From: Gammaproteobacteria bacterium
GTDB taxonomy: Bacteria > Pseudomonadota > Gammaproteobacteria > GCA-001735895
Reading direction: 5' to 3'
Assembly: GCA_024225395.1 (NCBI GenBank)
Contig: JAAEMR010000193.1
Location: 1-64,000 of the forward strand
Length of the DNA stretch: 64,000 nt
Of the stretch, positions 9,953-19,300 are shown in pieces. The notes under the pieces are model-generated. The model had not been told where the DNA came from and searched no databases. It saw only the letters and a list, made by a program, of their open reading frames with translations. Every line of letters begins with the position of its first letter. The first letter of the stretch is position 1. A program made the position numbers and the translations under genes.

Positions 9953-10825
9953 ATGCTCTGGCAACTCATCAGCATTGTTTTTCCGATCTTTGCTATCGTT
10001 TTACTGGGTTTTTTATATGCCAGAAAACATAGCCCGGACATGGCGGCTGCCAATAAATTAAATATAGATATTTTTGTACCGGCTTTAGTCTTTGATGTTT
10101 TAACCTCCAAAACTTTTAACCTTGTTGATTTTCAGTCTCTCACCATAGCAGGCATTTGCGTTGTGCTGGGCTCAGCTATTATCGCCTGGCCGGTTGCCCG
10201 TTTTTCTGGTTATCAATTCAAAACATTTGTGCCGCCCATGATGTTTAATAATTCAGGCAACCTGGGACTACCATTATTCGTTTTTGCATTTGGTGAAAAG
10301 GCTTTGCCCGCTGCCGTTGTTTTATTCATCATAGAAAACACTCTGCACTTTAGTGTCGGCATGAAAATGTTGAGCAGCAGTTCATCACTGTGGACATTAT
10401 TTAAAATTCCCATATTGCTGGCAACTATCGCTGGCCTGACCGTTTCAATCCTGCACTTTCAAATGCCTGCATTACTGGCCATACCGATTAAAATGCTAGG
10501 GCAAATATCAATCCCGCTGATGCTGTTTTCACTGGGGGTTCGACTAATCCACATAAACTGGCAGGACTGGAAAATTGGTTTGATCGGAGCCATCGTCAGC
10601 CCTCTGAGTGGACTGGCGATAGCTGTACCCGTTGGTTACCTGCTGGACTTACCGGCACAGCAATATTCGCTGCTTATTCTATTTGGCGCACTGCCTCCAG
10701 CCGTATTGAACTTCATGATCGCAGAGCGATACAATCAGCAACCCCGGCATGTCGCTTCCATTGTAATGATGGGCAACCTGGCCGCCATTATTATCATTCC
10801 ACTGGTACTGGCTTTTTTACTATAA
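9953..10825 (+). CDS. AEC (auxin efflux carrier) family transporter
   Basis: The protein has 290 residues with about ten membrane helices in two five-helix halves. The N-terminal FPIFAIVLLGFLYARK and DIFVPALVFDVL, and the unwound Asn motif FNNSGNLGLPL, mark the AEC family, whose bacterial members export malonate, malate and other organic anions. The substrate cannot be read from sequence. It lies in a run of plus-strand genes behind hslO. Confidence 0.85.
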   Translation: MLWQLISIVFPIFAIVLLGFLYARKHSPDMAAANKLNIDIFVPALVFDVLTSKTFNLVDFQSLTIAGICVVLGSAIIAWPVARFSGYQFKTFVPPMMFNNSGNLGLPLFVFAFGEKALPAAVVLFIIENTLHFSVGMKMLSSSSSLWTLFKIPILLATIAGLTVSILHFQMPALLAIPIKMLGQISIPLMLFSLGVRLIHINWQDWKIGLIGAIVSPLSGLAIAVPVGYLLDLPAQQYSLLILFGALPPAVLNFMIAERYNQQPRHVASIVMMGNLAAIIIIPLVLAFLL

Positions 10826-10844
10826 ACTCTGGAACATTAAAATT

Positions 10845-11435
10845 ATGACTAACCGATGGATTGAACCCATAGCTTTATTAGGCAAGCATGTCACTATTGA
10901 ACCGATGGATATCAGGCATGTACCCGAACTGCAGGCGGCTGCCAGAGATGGTCAATTATGGAAACTGTGGTACACCCTGGTGCCCTCACCTGATCAGACT
11001 GAAGACTACGTTAAAACGGCTTTGAAAAATCGCGATCAGCTTGGTGAAATGCCTTTTGTCATTCACGAACATAAAACCAATAAAATCATTGGCTCTACGC
11101 GCTTTTTTAATATTGATGAAAAAAATCAGAGACTGGAAATTGGTCACACCTGGTATGCAGAAAGCTATCAGCGTACAGCAAAAAATACAGAATCAAAATT
11201 ACTACTCCTGACCCATGCTTTTGAACAACTCTCATCTATTGCTGTCGAATTCAGAACTCACTGGATAAATCACCGTTCACGCCGAGCTATCGAACGACTG
11301 GGCGCTAAACAGGATGGTGTTTTAAGAAATCATGCCAGGTCTGAAGATGGCGACTTTAGAGATACCGTTGTTTATTCCATCATTCAAAGTGAATGGCCAA
11401 TGGTGAAAAAACACCTGCAATTCATGCTCAGATAA
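10845..11435 (+). CDS. GNAT-family N-acetyltransferase (RimJ/RimL type)
   Basis: The 196-residue protein fits the Acetyltransf_3 group: IIGSTRFFNIDEKNQRLEIG gives the central strands and the C-terminal NHRSRRAIERLGAKQDGVLR is the typical end of the acetyl-CoA site. Such enzymes acetylate protein N-termini, antibiotics or small molecules with acetyl-CoA; the substrate is unknown. The canonical RGxG loop is replaced by a divergent SYQRTAKNT, which occurs in this subfamily. The next gene starts one base after its stop. Confidence 0.82.
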   Translation: MTNRWIEPIALLGKHVTIEPMDIRHVPELQAAARDGQLWKLWYTLVPSPDQTEDYVKTALKNRDQLGEMPFVIHEHKTNKIIGSTRFFNIDEKNQRLEIGHTWYAESYQRTAKNTESKLLLLTHAFEQLSSIAVEFRTHWINHRSRRAIERLGAKQDGVLRNHARSEDGDFRDTVVYSIIQSEWPMVKKHLQFMLR

Positions 11436-11436
11436 T

Positions 11437-12006
11437 ATGCATTCTAAAGGCCTTGTTTTAACGGTTTTTTTGCTTGCCTTTAAATTTGCAGTAGCTGCCC
11501 CGGCAGTCAGTATTCAGACAAGCTATTACTCTGTATCTGGAAGCGATACAAACAGCCTTTATCAAAGCCTACAACAAAACGGCCCCATCGGCGAAAGTGG
11601 CAAGCGTTATCATGCCGTCACCCGTTGGAAAGCAAACTGGAGTTATGCCTGGCGTGAAGCTGCTAACTGGTGTCACCTGGACAAGGTAGAGGTGAGTGTT
11701 GATATTGAATATTTATTGCCAAAATTAAAAGAGGCCGACACTAAACCAGAGAAATTCAGGGCAGACTGGGAGACTTATTTTCTAGCGCTGTTCAAACACG
11801 AACAACAACATAAAGATTATGGGGTTCAGGCCGCAGTAGAACTTGAAAAAAATTTACTCGCTGTCAACAGTCAACAATCCTGCTTGTCACTGAAAAATAA
11901 AATGGCCGATACGGCTCAAAAAGTGCTTGATAAATATGACCGGCTGGAAAAGGAGTTTGACCGTGTCACCGATCATGGACTCAAGCAGGGCATTAAACTG
12001 CCCTGA
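11437..12006 (+). CDS. Secreted DUF922-family protein with an HExxH motif
   Basis: The protein has 189 residues with an N-terminal signal peptide (cleavage near AVAA-PAV). The mature part matches DUF922: YHAVTRWKANWSYAW, an early cysteine, and HEQQHKDYG near residue 127, a zinc-protease-like HExxH. DUF922 proteins are annotated as putative secreted zinc-dependent proteases, but no activity is proven for this sequence. A second cysteine (QQSCLSLK) may pair with the first. It is followed by a convergent cytochrome operon. Confidence 0.75.
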   Translation: MHSKGLVLTVFLLAFKFAVAAPAVSIQTSYYSVSGSDTNSLYQSLQQNGPIGESGKRYHAVTRWKANWSYAWREAANWCHLDKVEVSVDIEYLLPKLKEADTKPEKFRADWETYFLALFKHEQQHKDYGVQAAVELEKNLLAVNSQQSCLSLKNKMADTAQKVLDKYDRLEKEFDRVTDHGLKQGIKLP

Positions 12007-12045
12007 TTAAATAGCACGACTCTTACAACAATCCACTGCATGAAA

Positions 12046-12702
12046 TTAATCCCTGATCTTGCCGGATTCGTCCTCTTTCAAATAAGCTTCTTCGGCTTCT
12101 GTTAGTTCTACTTCATCAAACCCGGTAATCATTGGTTTCACATGTTCTACAAAAGAGTGGCCTGTAGTTAACAGATAAATATGAGCAATGATAAAAACTA
12201 CCATACCAAAAGCAGCAGCCGTATGAAACAAGGCAACAAATTGTAATGCCATTGCGGTTGCCGGCCCCTCAGACCACAAACCGTAAAACAGATAAGCCAG
12301 TCCTGATATCCAGATAGCAGGAAACAGGATTAACTTTACTCCCAGGTAAGTCAACGCCTGCAATGGATTATGCTTACGCCAGTAATGCTTGCGGTAAGGG
12401 TGATCTTCCCCCTTAAAAATATCAACAGCATAATATTTAGCCACCCGGAAAAGTCCGTTAGTAGTGGGTATATAATGACGCCAGGAACCTGTAGTCAGAT
12501 GCCAGAATATGGCAAAAACCCATAACACCATCAAACTAATTGCCCCAATCACGTGTAAAAACACCATCGTTTCAAAGTTTATTAGCTGATGGAAACCATG
12601 GATACCGAAACCGCTAAAAACCAGTGAAAAAATTAGAAACATTTGGGTCCAGTGCCAGAACCGTTCAAAACCATTAAATACTTTTACTAAACGAGTAGCC
12701 AT
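12046..12702 (-). CDS. Membrane cytochrome b (b561/thiosulfate reductase type)
   Basis: This 218-residue protein has four membrane helices, with histidines suited to b-heme ligation in FERFWHW, FLHVIGAI, ALFHTAAAF and FIIAHIYLLTTGH. This is the arrangement of the NapC-independent cytochrome b subunits of thiosulfate reductase and formate dehydrogenase. The ATG overlaps the stop of the octaheme cytochrome gene (TAATG), so the two are translated together. It probably carries electrons from the quinone pool to the octaheme protein. The acidic tail (residues 197-218) faces the cytoplasm. Confidence 0.85.
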   Translation of the reverse strand: MATRLVKVFNGFERFWHWTQMFLIFSLVFSGFGIHGFHQLINFETMVFLHVIGAISLMVLWVFAIFWHLTTGSWRHYIPTTNGLFRVAKYYAVDIFKGEDHPYRKHYWRKHNPLQALTYLGVKLILFPAIWISGLAYLFYGLWSEGPATAMALQFVALFHTAAAFGMVVFIIAHIYLLTTGHSFVEHVKPMITGFDEVELTEAEEAYLKEDESGKIRD

Positions 12703-14414
12703 TAGTGCTTCCTCCTCGCAGACATTAATATTCGAATCAACCCGTGCCCCAGTGCAGCTAACAGGGTTGCTAAAACGGCAAATATTCCTATTCTATCGAG
12801 CCAGATACTGGTATCCCGCCCCGGCATATAAAATCCCTGTAAGTCATTCAGTCGCCCTTCTTTTGCATGGCATTGCTGACAGGTGAGTGCACTCTCTTTA
12901 GGGCCAACCATATGATTAATTGGCCAGTACGAATAGGTATCAATAAAGCCATATTCACCACTGTAGGGGAGATTATCTTTAGCCATACCAGCTTTTATCG
13001 CTTTGCCAAAATCATAGTTGCCCCAAAAAGCATCCTCATCATCACCCCAGAGGTGCATGTAGACCAGTGTATTATTGCCCTTGTCATAGGGCTGCACGGT
13101 ATGCATAACCTTGAATGGCCAGATACGTGATTCAGGATCATCGACAGAACCTTCCAGGTGATTAATATCCAGCGGTTTTGATGGATCAAACTTTGCATCT
13201 ATGGTGGCAAAGGTCGATACACCATTAAACCAGCGGTAAGTTGGTATGACATTTTCATCATACTTAAAATCACCCTTGATAGATTTATAGGTATAGCGGT
13301 GTTTACCGTCACCCTGTGTATAACCTTCAAGCTTAAAACCTTCACCATCTTTTAATTTTCCGGCAGTTCTCCAGTCCCAGTCTACTTTGGTGGCCACACC
13401 ACCACGCGCAAATTCGGGTATGTGACAGGTTTCACAGGCTACTCGATCCGCATGATCATTAAGTTTGATCCCCATTAGTGAAAACGGGTGAGGTTCATGG
13501 TCATGACAACTTTCACAGGTAGCAGAATTACGCGGTGCTCCCGGCTTGCCTGTACCCTGCTTATCGGTGGCTTTCATGTCATATCGACTACCGGCCCACT
13601 CATGTGCCTGCCCCACATGACAAACTACGCAGGAAAAATTCTCACCTTCTTCTGACATGTGAACATCAACATCACGAGGAGGTAGAAACAGCACTGACGA
13701 CAGGTCACCATGTTTTACGTTATCACCACCGCCACCGTAAAAATGACAGCTGCCACAGTTACTACGGGCTGATAAGGTGACGCTTTGCGCTACTTTAGTC
13801 CAGTCGATAGGTTTTTTACCTTCAAACATTACCGAACAGGATTTGTTTCCTTTTGTGGGAGGTGTTTTATAATAGGTTCCAGTGGATTCGTGACACACTA
13901 AACAATCGATATTTTCTGCATTATCATAATCGAAGTCGGTATCCTTCATACCAAATCCCGCATGGCATTGTGCGCACATGCCTTCATTACCTCGAGCATT
14001 GGTGCAAAAATTATTGATTAATACACTCTTGCCCAGTTTTTGCCCCGTTTTTGGGTGTGTATAGCTCCAGGTCCAGTGTTTATTCTTTTTAAACTGATCC
14101 CCGGCTTTGTTATGGCATTCAAGACAGGCTCTGGTCACATCGGGCCCATTCGTAAAAGGCCCCAGTAAAGCTTTTAGCATTGAGTGATCCGTTGTTGAGC
14201 GATCTGATATTTCTTCATTGATGGCGGTAACTGGAACATCCCGGCGACCTTTGTTGCCAATATCGGAATATTCGCCGATTCCTAACTCGATACCATAGTT
14301 TTTGCTTTCAGCATAAGCAACACCGTTAAATGTCGTTGAAAGAATGAACAGCAGGAATACCGCTAAATAGTTTGGCTCATTAGCAAAAAAAATAGGCCTG
14401 GTTGTATTAATCAT
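12702..14414 (-). CDS. Octaheme c-type cytochrome, tetrathionate reductase (OTR) family
   Basis: The 570-residue exported protein has a signal peptide (about residues 1-35) and eight CxxCH heme sites: CLECH, CAQCH, CLVCH, CGSCH, CVVCH, CESCH, CETCH and CQQCH. This matches the octaheme tetrathionate reductase family known from Shewanella, which in vitro also reduces nitrite and hydroxylamine. Unlike the soluble form, it ends in a membrane anchor (about 540-562) and an Arg/Lys tail. Coupled to a cytochrome b gene, it probably forms a quinol-linked periplasmic reductase. An FNR-like box lies upstream. The physiological substrate is not settled by sequence. Confidence 0.88.
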   Translation of the reverse strand: MINTTRPIFFANEPNYLAVFLLFILSTTFNGVAYAESKNYGIELGIGEYSDIGNKGRRDVPVTAINEEISDRSTTDHSMLKALLGPFTNGPDVTRACLECHNKAGDQFKKNKHWTWSYTHPKTGQKLGKSVLINNFCTNARGNEGMCAQCHAGFGMKDTDFDYDNAENIDCLVCHESTGTYYKTPPTKGNKSCSVMFEGKKPIDWTKVAQSVTLSARSNCGSCHFYGGGGDNVKHGDLSSVLFLPPRDVDVHMSEEGENFSCVVCHVGQAHEWAGSRYDMKATDKQGTGKPGAPRNSATCESCHDHEPHPFSLMGIKLNDHADRVACETCHIPEFARGGVATKVDWDWRTAGKLKDGEGFKLEGYTQGDGKHRYTYKSIKGDFKYDENVIPTYRWFNGVSTFATIDAKFDPSKPLDINHLEGSVDDPESRIWPFKVMHTVQPYDKGNNTLVYMHLWGDDEDAFWGNYDFGKAIKAGMAKDNLPYSGEYGFIDTYSYWPINHMVGPKESALTCQQCHAKEGRLNDLQGFYMPGRDTSIWLDRIGIFAVLATLLAALGHGLIRILMSARRKH

Positions 14415-14569
14415 AATTATTCACTCTCAGAATTATTTATGCAGTGAAGAAACAACCGTCACATACGACGCAAGGCTACTGCGTGGATATTTTTTATCTA
14501 TGATTTGTATCAACAATGAGTCTTGTAGTGCTCCCCTGAGTAGGATCAAAGCATATAAAGTGATTTTGA

Positions 14570-14583
14570 TTAATCCACATCAA
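14570..14583 (-). promoter_or_regulatory. FNR/Anr-like box upstream of the octaheme cytochrome
   Basis: On the minus strand the sequence TTGATGTGGATTAA matches the FNR consensus TTGAT-N4-ATCAA at 9 of 10 positions. It lies about 160 bp upstream of the cytochrome start, in a 435-bp gene-free region. No well-spaced -10 hexamer was found at class II distance, so the promoter position is open. Control by an oxygen sensor would fit an anaerobic reductase. Confidence 0.4.
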
Positions 14584-14685
14584 TCTTTTACTTTTTGCAA
14601 CTACTGTGCGAGCAGTCAAAATCAGTAGTAAGTAATCAGGGGTTCGTTAGTAGATAATATTTCTAAATTGGTGCAGAATAAAACG

Positions 14686-14711
14686 GACCTGCAGGAAAAT
14701 TCCTGCAGGTC
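14686..14711. other. Perfect 11-bp stem-loop in the intergenic region
   Basis: GACCTGCAGGA and TCCTGCAGGTC form a perfect 11-bp stem around a 4-base AAAT loop. On the minus strand it is followed by CGTTTTATTC, a weak T tract. It stands alone between the octaheme cytochrome (-) and an acetyltransferase (+), so there is no gene that it would obviously terminate. Protein binding, or a terminator for an unseen transcript, are both possible. Confidence 0.5.
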
Positions 14712-14849
14712 AACTGGATAAACCTGTCAGGTACACTCTAAAAATATCCCTGACTGGCTTAAAGGGCCACGTCAGTACCTAATCAATACTGACAGCTGCA
14801 GTTTATAACGTGTAAATTAATACTAGCTGAACAACAAGGGTAATTAATT

Positions 14850-15254
14850 ATGCAATTCACCGACAAAATTCCTGATAAAAGCGAATTCTTTCCACTCTAT
14901 ATTTCTACCGGCTGGAATCAGAACCTGATGCTTAGCGCTGAACAACTCGAACAGGCTGTTAAAAACAGTTTTGCGGTTATTTCTGCCTATGAAAACAACC
15001 AGCTAATTGGCTTCGGTAGAGTCGTATCTGATGGTATCGCCTATGCCACAATATACGATGTAATCGTTAGCCCTAACTGGCAGAAACAGGGAATAGGTAG
15101 CTCTATAATACGTAAGCTTGTCGCTGTATGTGAGCACAATGACATTCGCAGCATTCATCTTTTTGCAGCAAAAGGAGCTGAAAAATTTTATAAAAATCTG
15201 GGCTTTGTCCCCAGACCTTTTGATTCTCCAGGAATGGTTTATGAGAAAGTTTAA
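14850..15254 (+). CDS. GNAT-family N-acetyltransferase
   Basis: This is a compact 134-residue GNAT domain. AVISAYENNQLIGFGRVV and YDVIVSPNWQKQGIGSSII contain the Q-x-x-G-x-G acetyl-CoA loop, and the C-terminus FYKNLGFVPRP is characteristic. The closest functional group cannot be told; similar short enzymes acetylate polyamines or amino acids. The stop overlaps the ATG of a possible 44-codon ORF. Confidence 0.85.
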   Translation: MQFTDKIPDKSEFFPLYISTGWNQNLMLSAEQLEQAVKNSFAVISAYENNQLIGFGRVVSDGIAYATIYDVIVSPNWQKQGIGSSIIRKLVAVCEHNDIRSIHLFAAKGAEKFYKNLGFVPRPFDSPGMVYEKV

Positions 15255-15388
15255 TGAATAACAAAGCACCGGAAGACTCTTTTAGAGAATTCGAATCACT
15301 CTATAGAAATCATCAACTCGGTGCTAAACCTGTAAAAAATATATTACACTTTTTACCTGTCTCAAATAAAACAATTATGTTATCTTAA
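15254..15388 (+). CDS. Possible coupled small ORF (44 residues)
   Basis: An ATG overlapping the acetyltransferase stop (TAATG) opens a 44-codon frame, MNNKAPEDSFREFESLYRN through to TIMLS. Overlapping stop-start codons suggest translational coupling. I recognise no family, and the short length means it could be chance. Beyond it, up to 15471, I see only an AT-rich leader for the next gene. Confidence 0.3.
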   Translation: MNNKAPEDSFREFESLYRNHQLGAKPVKNILHFLPVSNKTIMLS

Positions 15389-15471
15389 TGAACGAATTAT
15401 GAATAAAACGGGGTGAATTTAAATCTTGTTTTTGCTTGACTAACATCAACTGGAGACTATAAAAAGAGAAC

Positions 15472-16359
15472 ATGCCATTTACTCCTTCCAATGCTTCAGC
15501 TAAGAAGCAGTCTTCCTTATCAAAAGAATCAACTCGTTCAAACCATGATCACCAGATACCTCAATCAGCTGATAAAAACAAAGTAAATCATGGTAAAAAC
15601 ATCCTCCTTTATTCCATGCTTTCCGGGCTGGCAATGGTGACCACTCTTTTACTAATGACTGGAAATCCGGAAGTTGAAAAAGAGCAGTATGAAGAAGTAA
15701 AAACAGTTAAAAGATCTAATCCTTCAGTCATTGGTAAAGCTGAAATATCCTATGTAAAGAGTACTTCCATCAAGCAAAATCCCGGGCAATTTTCACCAAA
15801 GGAATATAATACAGTACCTGTAAGCACCAACACTGCCTTAATGCATAAATCAAATTACTCGCCAGTTAAATTAGTGACCACTGAGCAAACTGAGCAGCAA
15901 GTAATAAACCAATATGAAATTCAGCATCATAAAGTATTAGCATCAATTGAAAATCAAAATTTTAAGCGTCAGCAGGATTATAAAAAATCTCGTCAATTGC
16001 AACAGCAACGCCAGCAGATTAATTTTTTAATACGTAATGCCCGGACTTTTTTGAGGCGCACTCCGCTATCTCATGCATCATTAAATGAAGCTTTAGTCAT
16101 ACATAATAAATTAACTTCAATGGTTCAGCAGGATTCGAGAGTTATTCACTTGCATCAGCAAATTATTGCTGCCTATGAAGAATTTGCTCTCTATCAAAAG
16201 GACACGGAAAAATACCAGGATGCGTTGTCGACCGTACAACATGGGCTTCAACTGGACAAAAATAATTCAAGACTATTACGAATCAAAGAGGATATTGATG
16301 CTTTAATTTCTGTTAAAGGAAAAGAGTTACCGCAGCCTCAGGATACCGCTTCACTTTAA
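15472..16359 (+). CDS. One-helix membrane protein with coiled-coil/TPR-like C-terminus
   Basis: The 295-residue protein has a basic, Ser/Lys-rich cytoplasmic tail (1-42), one membrane helix (about 44-63), a Gln- and Lys-rich linker (to about 190) and a helical domain (195-283). The last two helices, TEKYQDALSTVQHGLQLDKNN, look like a tetratricopeptide pair. No enzyme motif is present. It may be a scaffold or envelope-anchored adaptor. It converges on the mshQ-like gene 4 bp away; I saw no terminator between them. Confidence 0.65.
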   Translation: MPFTPSNASAKKQSSLSKESTRSNHDHQIPQSADKNKVNHGKNILLYSMLSGLAMVTTLLLMTGNPEVEKEQYEEVKTVKRSNPSVIGKAEISYVKSTSIKQNPGQFSPKEYNTVPVSTNTALMHKSNYSPVKLVTTEQTEQQVINQYEIQHHKVLASIENQNFKRQQDYKKSRQLQQQRQQINFLIRNARTFLRRTPLSHASLNEALVIHNKLTSMVQQDSRVIHLHQQIIAAYEEFALYQKDTEKYQDALSTVQHGLQLDKNNSRLLRIKEDIDALISVKGKELPQPQDTASL

Positions 16360-16363
16360 CAGT

Positions 16364-19300
16364 TTAGTTACCATAAACCTGTCGGTAATATATTTGACTG
16401 GAATCCCCGCTATAAATACCAAACGTGGCTTTTGCAAATGGGTCATCATCTCCCGCCACACCATCCCAGTTGAATCTGAGCCAGAGATCACTTGATGCAT
16501 TAAGGTCAGGTGTAACTGTAATATCACCGCTATTACCCGCTCCGGGAGCTGTTAAACTTATATTCAAAATACCACTGGCAGCCGTCGTTGAAATCACTGA
16601 GACAGTTGACGAACCGCCACTCAGTGAACTCACCACAGACAGGTCCGTATCCATAATTATCGTACAGTCATCATCGGTATTGACAATAAAATTTGCACCA
16701 TCAAAATACTCTGTTTTCATCGGCATGGTTAATTCAATTAACTCTGACCCGTATACATTATCAAGCGCCAGTCGCCCATAGCGAACTTCAGTACTGCCGA
16801 GCATAGCTGGACTCGATGCAATTAGTGTTACTTCATCAGAGCTATCAATTAAATTGACCATAGTCACCGTTTTATCCTGCAGCCCCATATCCCATCTTAA
16901 ATCGATATCAAATTGAGAACTGCCCATCGTCACTGCACTAAAACTTTCGGTTGTGGTAAAAGTTTCCAGATCATAAGCACTTCCGGTTTCACTATTTTCA
17001 ATATTAAGCTCGCTGGACACTGTCAGTGTGGCATAGGAATCTCTATAACCATCCGTTCTATTGTTGGATTTATTTTGTGCCTCAAGAGTCACTTCTGCAG
17101 TAAATTCCTGCTGTGCGTAGGTAAAACCACCGCCTGTACAGGCATCATTAACCAGACTTGCAGTCACCGCATATTGATAGGGGTTGAAACGCCCAACATT
17201 GGGGGCAGAGCCACTAATATTGACACCGCTTGAAAAATAATCGGTATCAGTCAAGTTAGCCGAAATATCGATAATGCCTACATTAGAATAAGTCATCAGT
17301 GCATCTGTTTGAGCACCGGAGTTAAACGCATCAAATAACCCTCCTGCTGCACCATTAATCGTAAAACTACCGAGGGAAGCACCGACAGGCTCAACAACAG
17401 AAGCTGTTAGTGTGACAGTTTCACCTTCCGCGGCAAAAGATGGTGTGACATTATTATTACCCAGATAAGCTGCTGCGTCTGGTACTCCATTATTATCAGC
17501 ATCATCAGCTGCACTCCATAATACTCCCGAAACTGTTACCTTAAAATTTTCTCCTGCCTGGGTAATAACACTGCCCGCTATACCTGAAGCATAAGACAGG
17601 TCAGTACCGGTACTATCGTCTATGGAACCATTATCGGAAAAGTCTGCATCTCTCAGGTTTTCAAAATCTATGCCTATGCCAAAAGGGCGGACAATTTGCT
17701 GACTGGATGTACCTGCAATCGTTACCGCTGCAAATGAATTGGAAATATCTGCCAGCTCGATAGTAAATTTCCCAATATCAGTGGTTGCCAGTGTCACATC
17801 GGCAACACCCGCAGTAAAAGTAATACTTCCATTATCCACACCCGGATCAGTAGAAGGCAGTGTATCTCCATCCAGAACGGGAGAATTTGTACTCGGGTCA
17901 GAACCATTTTTAGTACGCCACATTTTGAGTGGTTTAACACCATCATAACCCGTAGCCACTCCACAACCGGTAACCGGATCTTTACGGATCATCTGGATTT
18001 GATAACTATGGTCACGCCCGGCAACCGGAACATCATCACCTGCCACAGCAGCATCTGTATCGGTAATCGTAAAGGCATTATCACTAAAGATAATATCTGT
18101 TGATGTTGACGTTACCGGAACTATTGAATCATTAACTAAAATAGTCAGGGTTTCAGCATGCTCATTAGATAATGAAAGCGTGATTGCACCTGTATCCAGC
18201 TCATCAAAGGTATAAGCTGCACTGCCATTATCATCATTATCAGGATTTGGACTGATATTATTAGTCGCTGTTACTGTTGAAAAATCACCTCGAGAAGTAC
18301 TTGTGGTTATTGAAACCGTTTCAGCATAGTCAGGAATCACATTATTACCACTGTCTTCAGCAGTGACGGTAAAACTAAAGGGAGTACAGGTATTGGCCGA
18401 GCCGGCACCGACATCGATTACAAAGTGGTCAACCAAAGGTGTTGATCCTGAACAAGAATGAGCTTCATTCTTAATACTGAATATATCAGCAGATGATAAA
18501 GCTCCATGATAGACCCTGACTTCATCTATCGAACCATGCCAGACATCTTCACCCGAACCCTTACCTTGCCAAACGCTATCACCAATCATAAGTTTACCAA
18601 TGGTTGACAAATCCCTGCTGCCCACTACACGCTCATTATCCAAAACTCCATTTTTGAATATCTGCATGGTATTTCCATCATAAACTGCAGCAATATGTGT
18701 CCACTGATTTAACGGGGCATTAGTCGAAACAGTAGGTAGTCGCCAGTCTTCAACATAAAAATGAATCACATCTGCAGATTGATAGCGTACCAACCCATAG
18801 CCATCTTCCCAGTCAGCATTTTGATTTGCCCGAACCATAATAGTCGACCAATCATCGTAGCTGGAAGGATTAACCCAGGCCATAATCGTAATAGTATTTG
18901 AATACGGAATACCTGGTACTTCTATGTAATCATTAGTACCGTCAAAATAACCATACCGACAGGTGCCTGGTGTACCCGTAATTGCAGGGTTAGCATCATC
19001 GGTATCAATACCATTATACGATGTACCATCTAAATTTCCCTGAGTATCAGAGACATCTCCAGCAGCACCCGACCAACTATCCTCATCCATACGAAATTCA
19101 ACGACAGCTCCTCCAATAATCGATAATTCGTTTGAAGAAGTATCGGTAGCACTAATTGCAGATGCATCTACTGAAATAGCTATAACCTCATAGACTCCAA
19201 TACTCAATGGAGTAATACTGCCAAGATCCAGTGTCCAGTCATCACCAACATTCGTCAACTCACTACTACCAGCCAGGGTGTAGGTGACACTATCAACGGT

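Noticed and set aside
13535..13780. Open frame on the plus strand, His-rich
   Set aside because: It is antisense to the octaheme cytochrome, and its histidines come from reverse reading of heme-motif codons.
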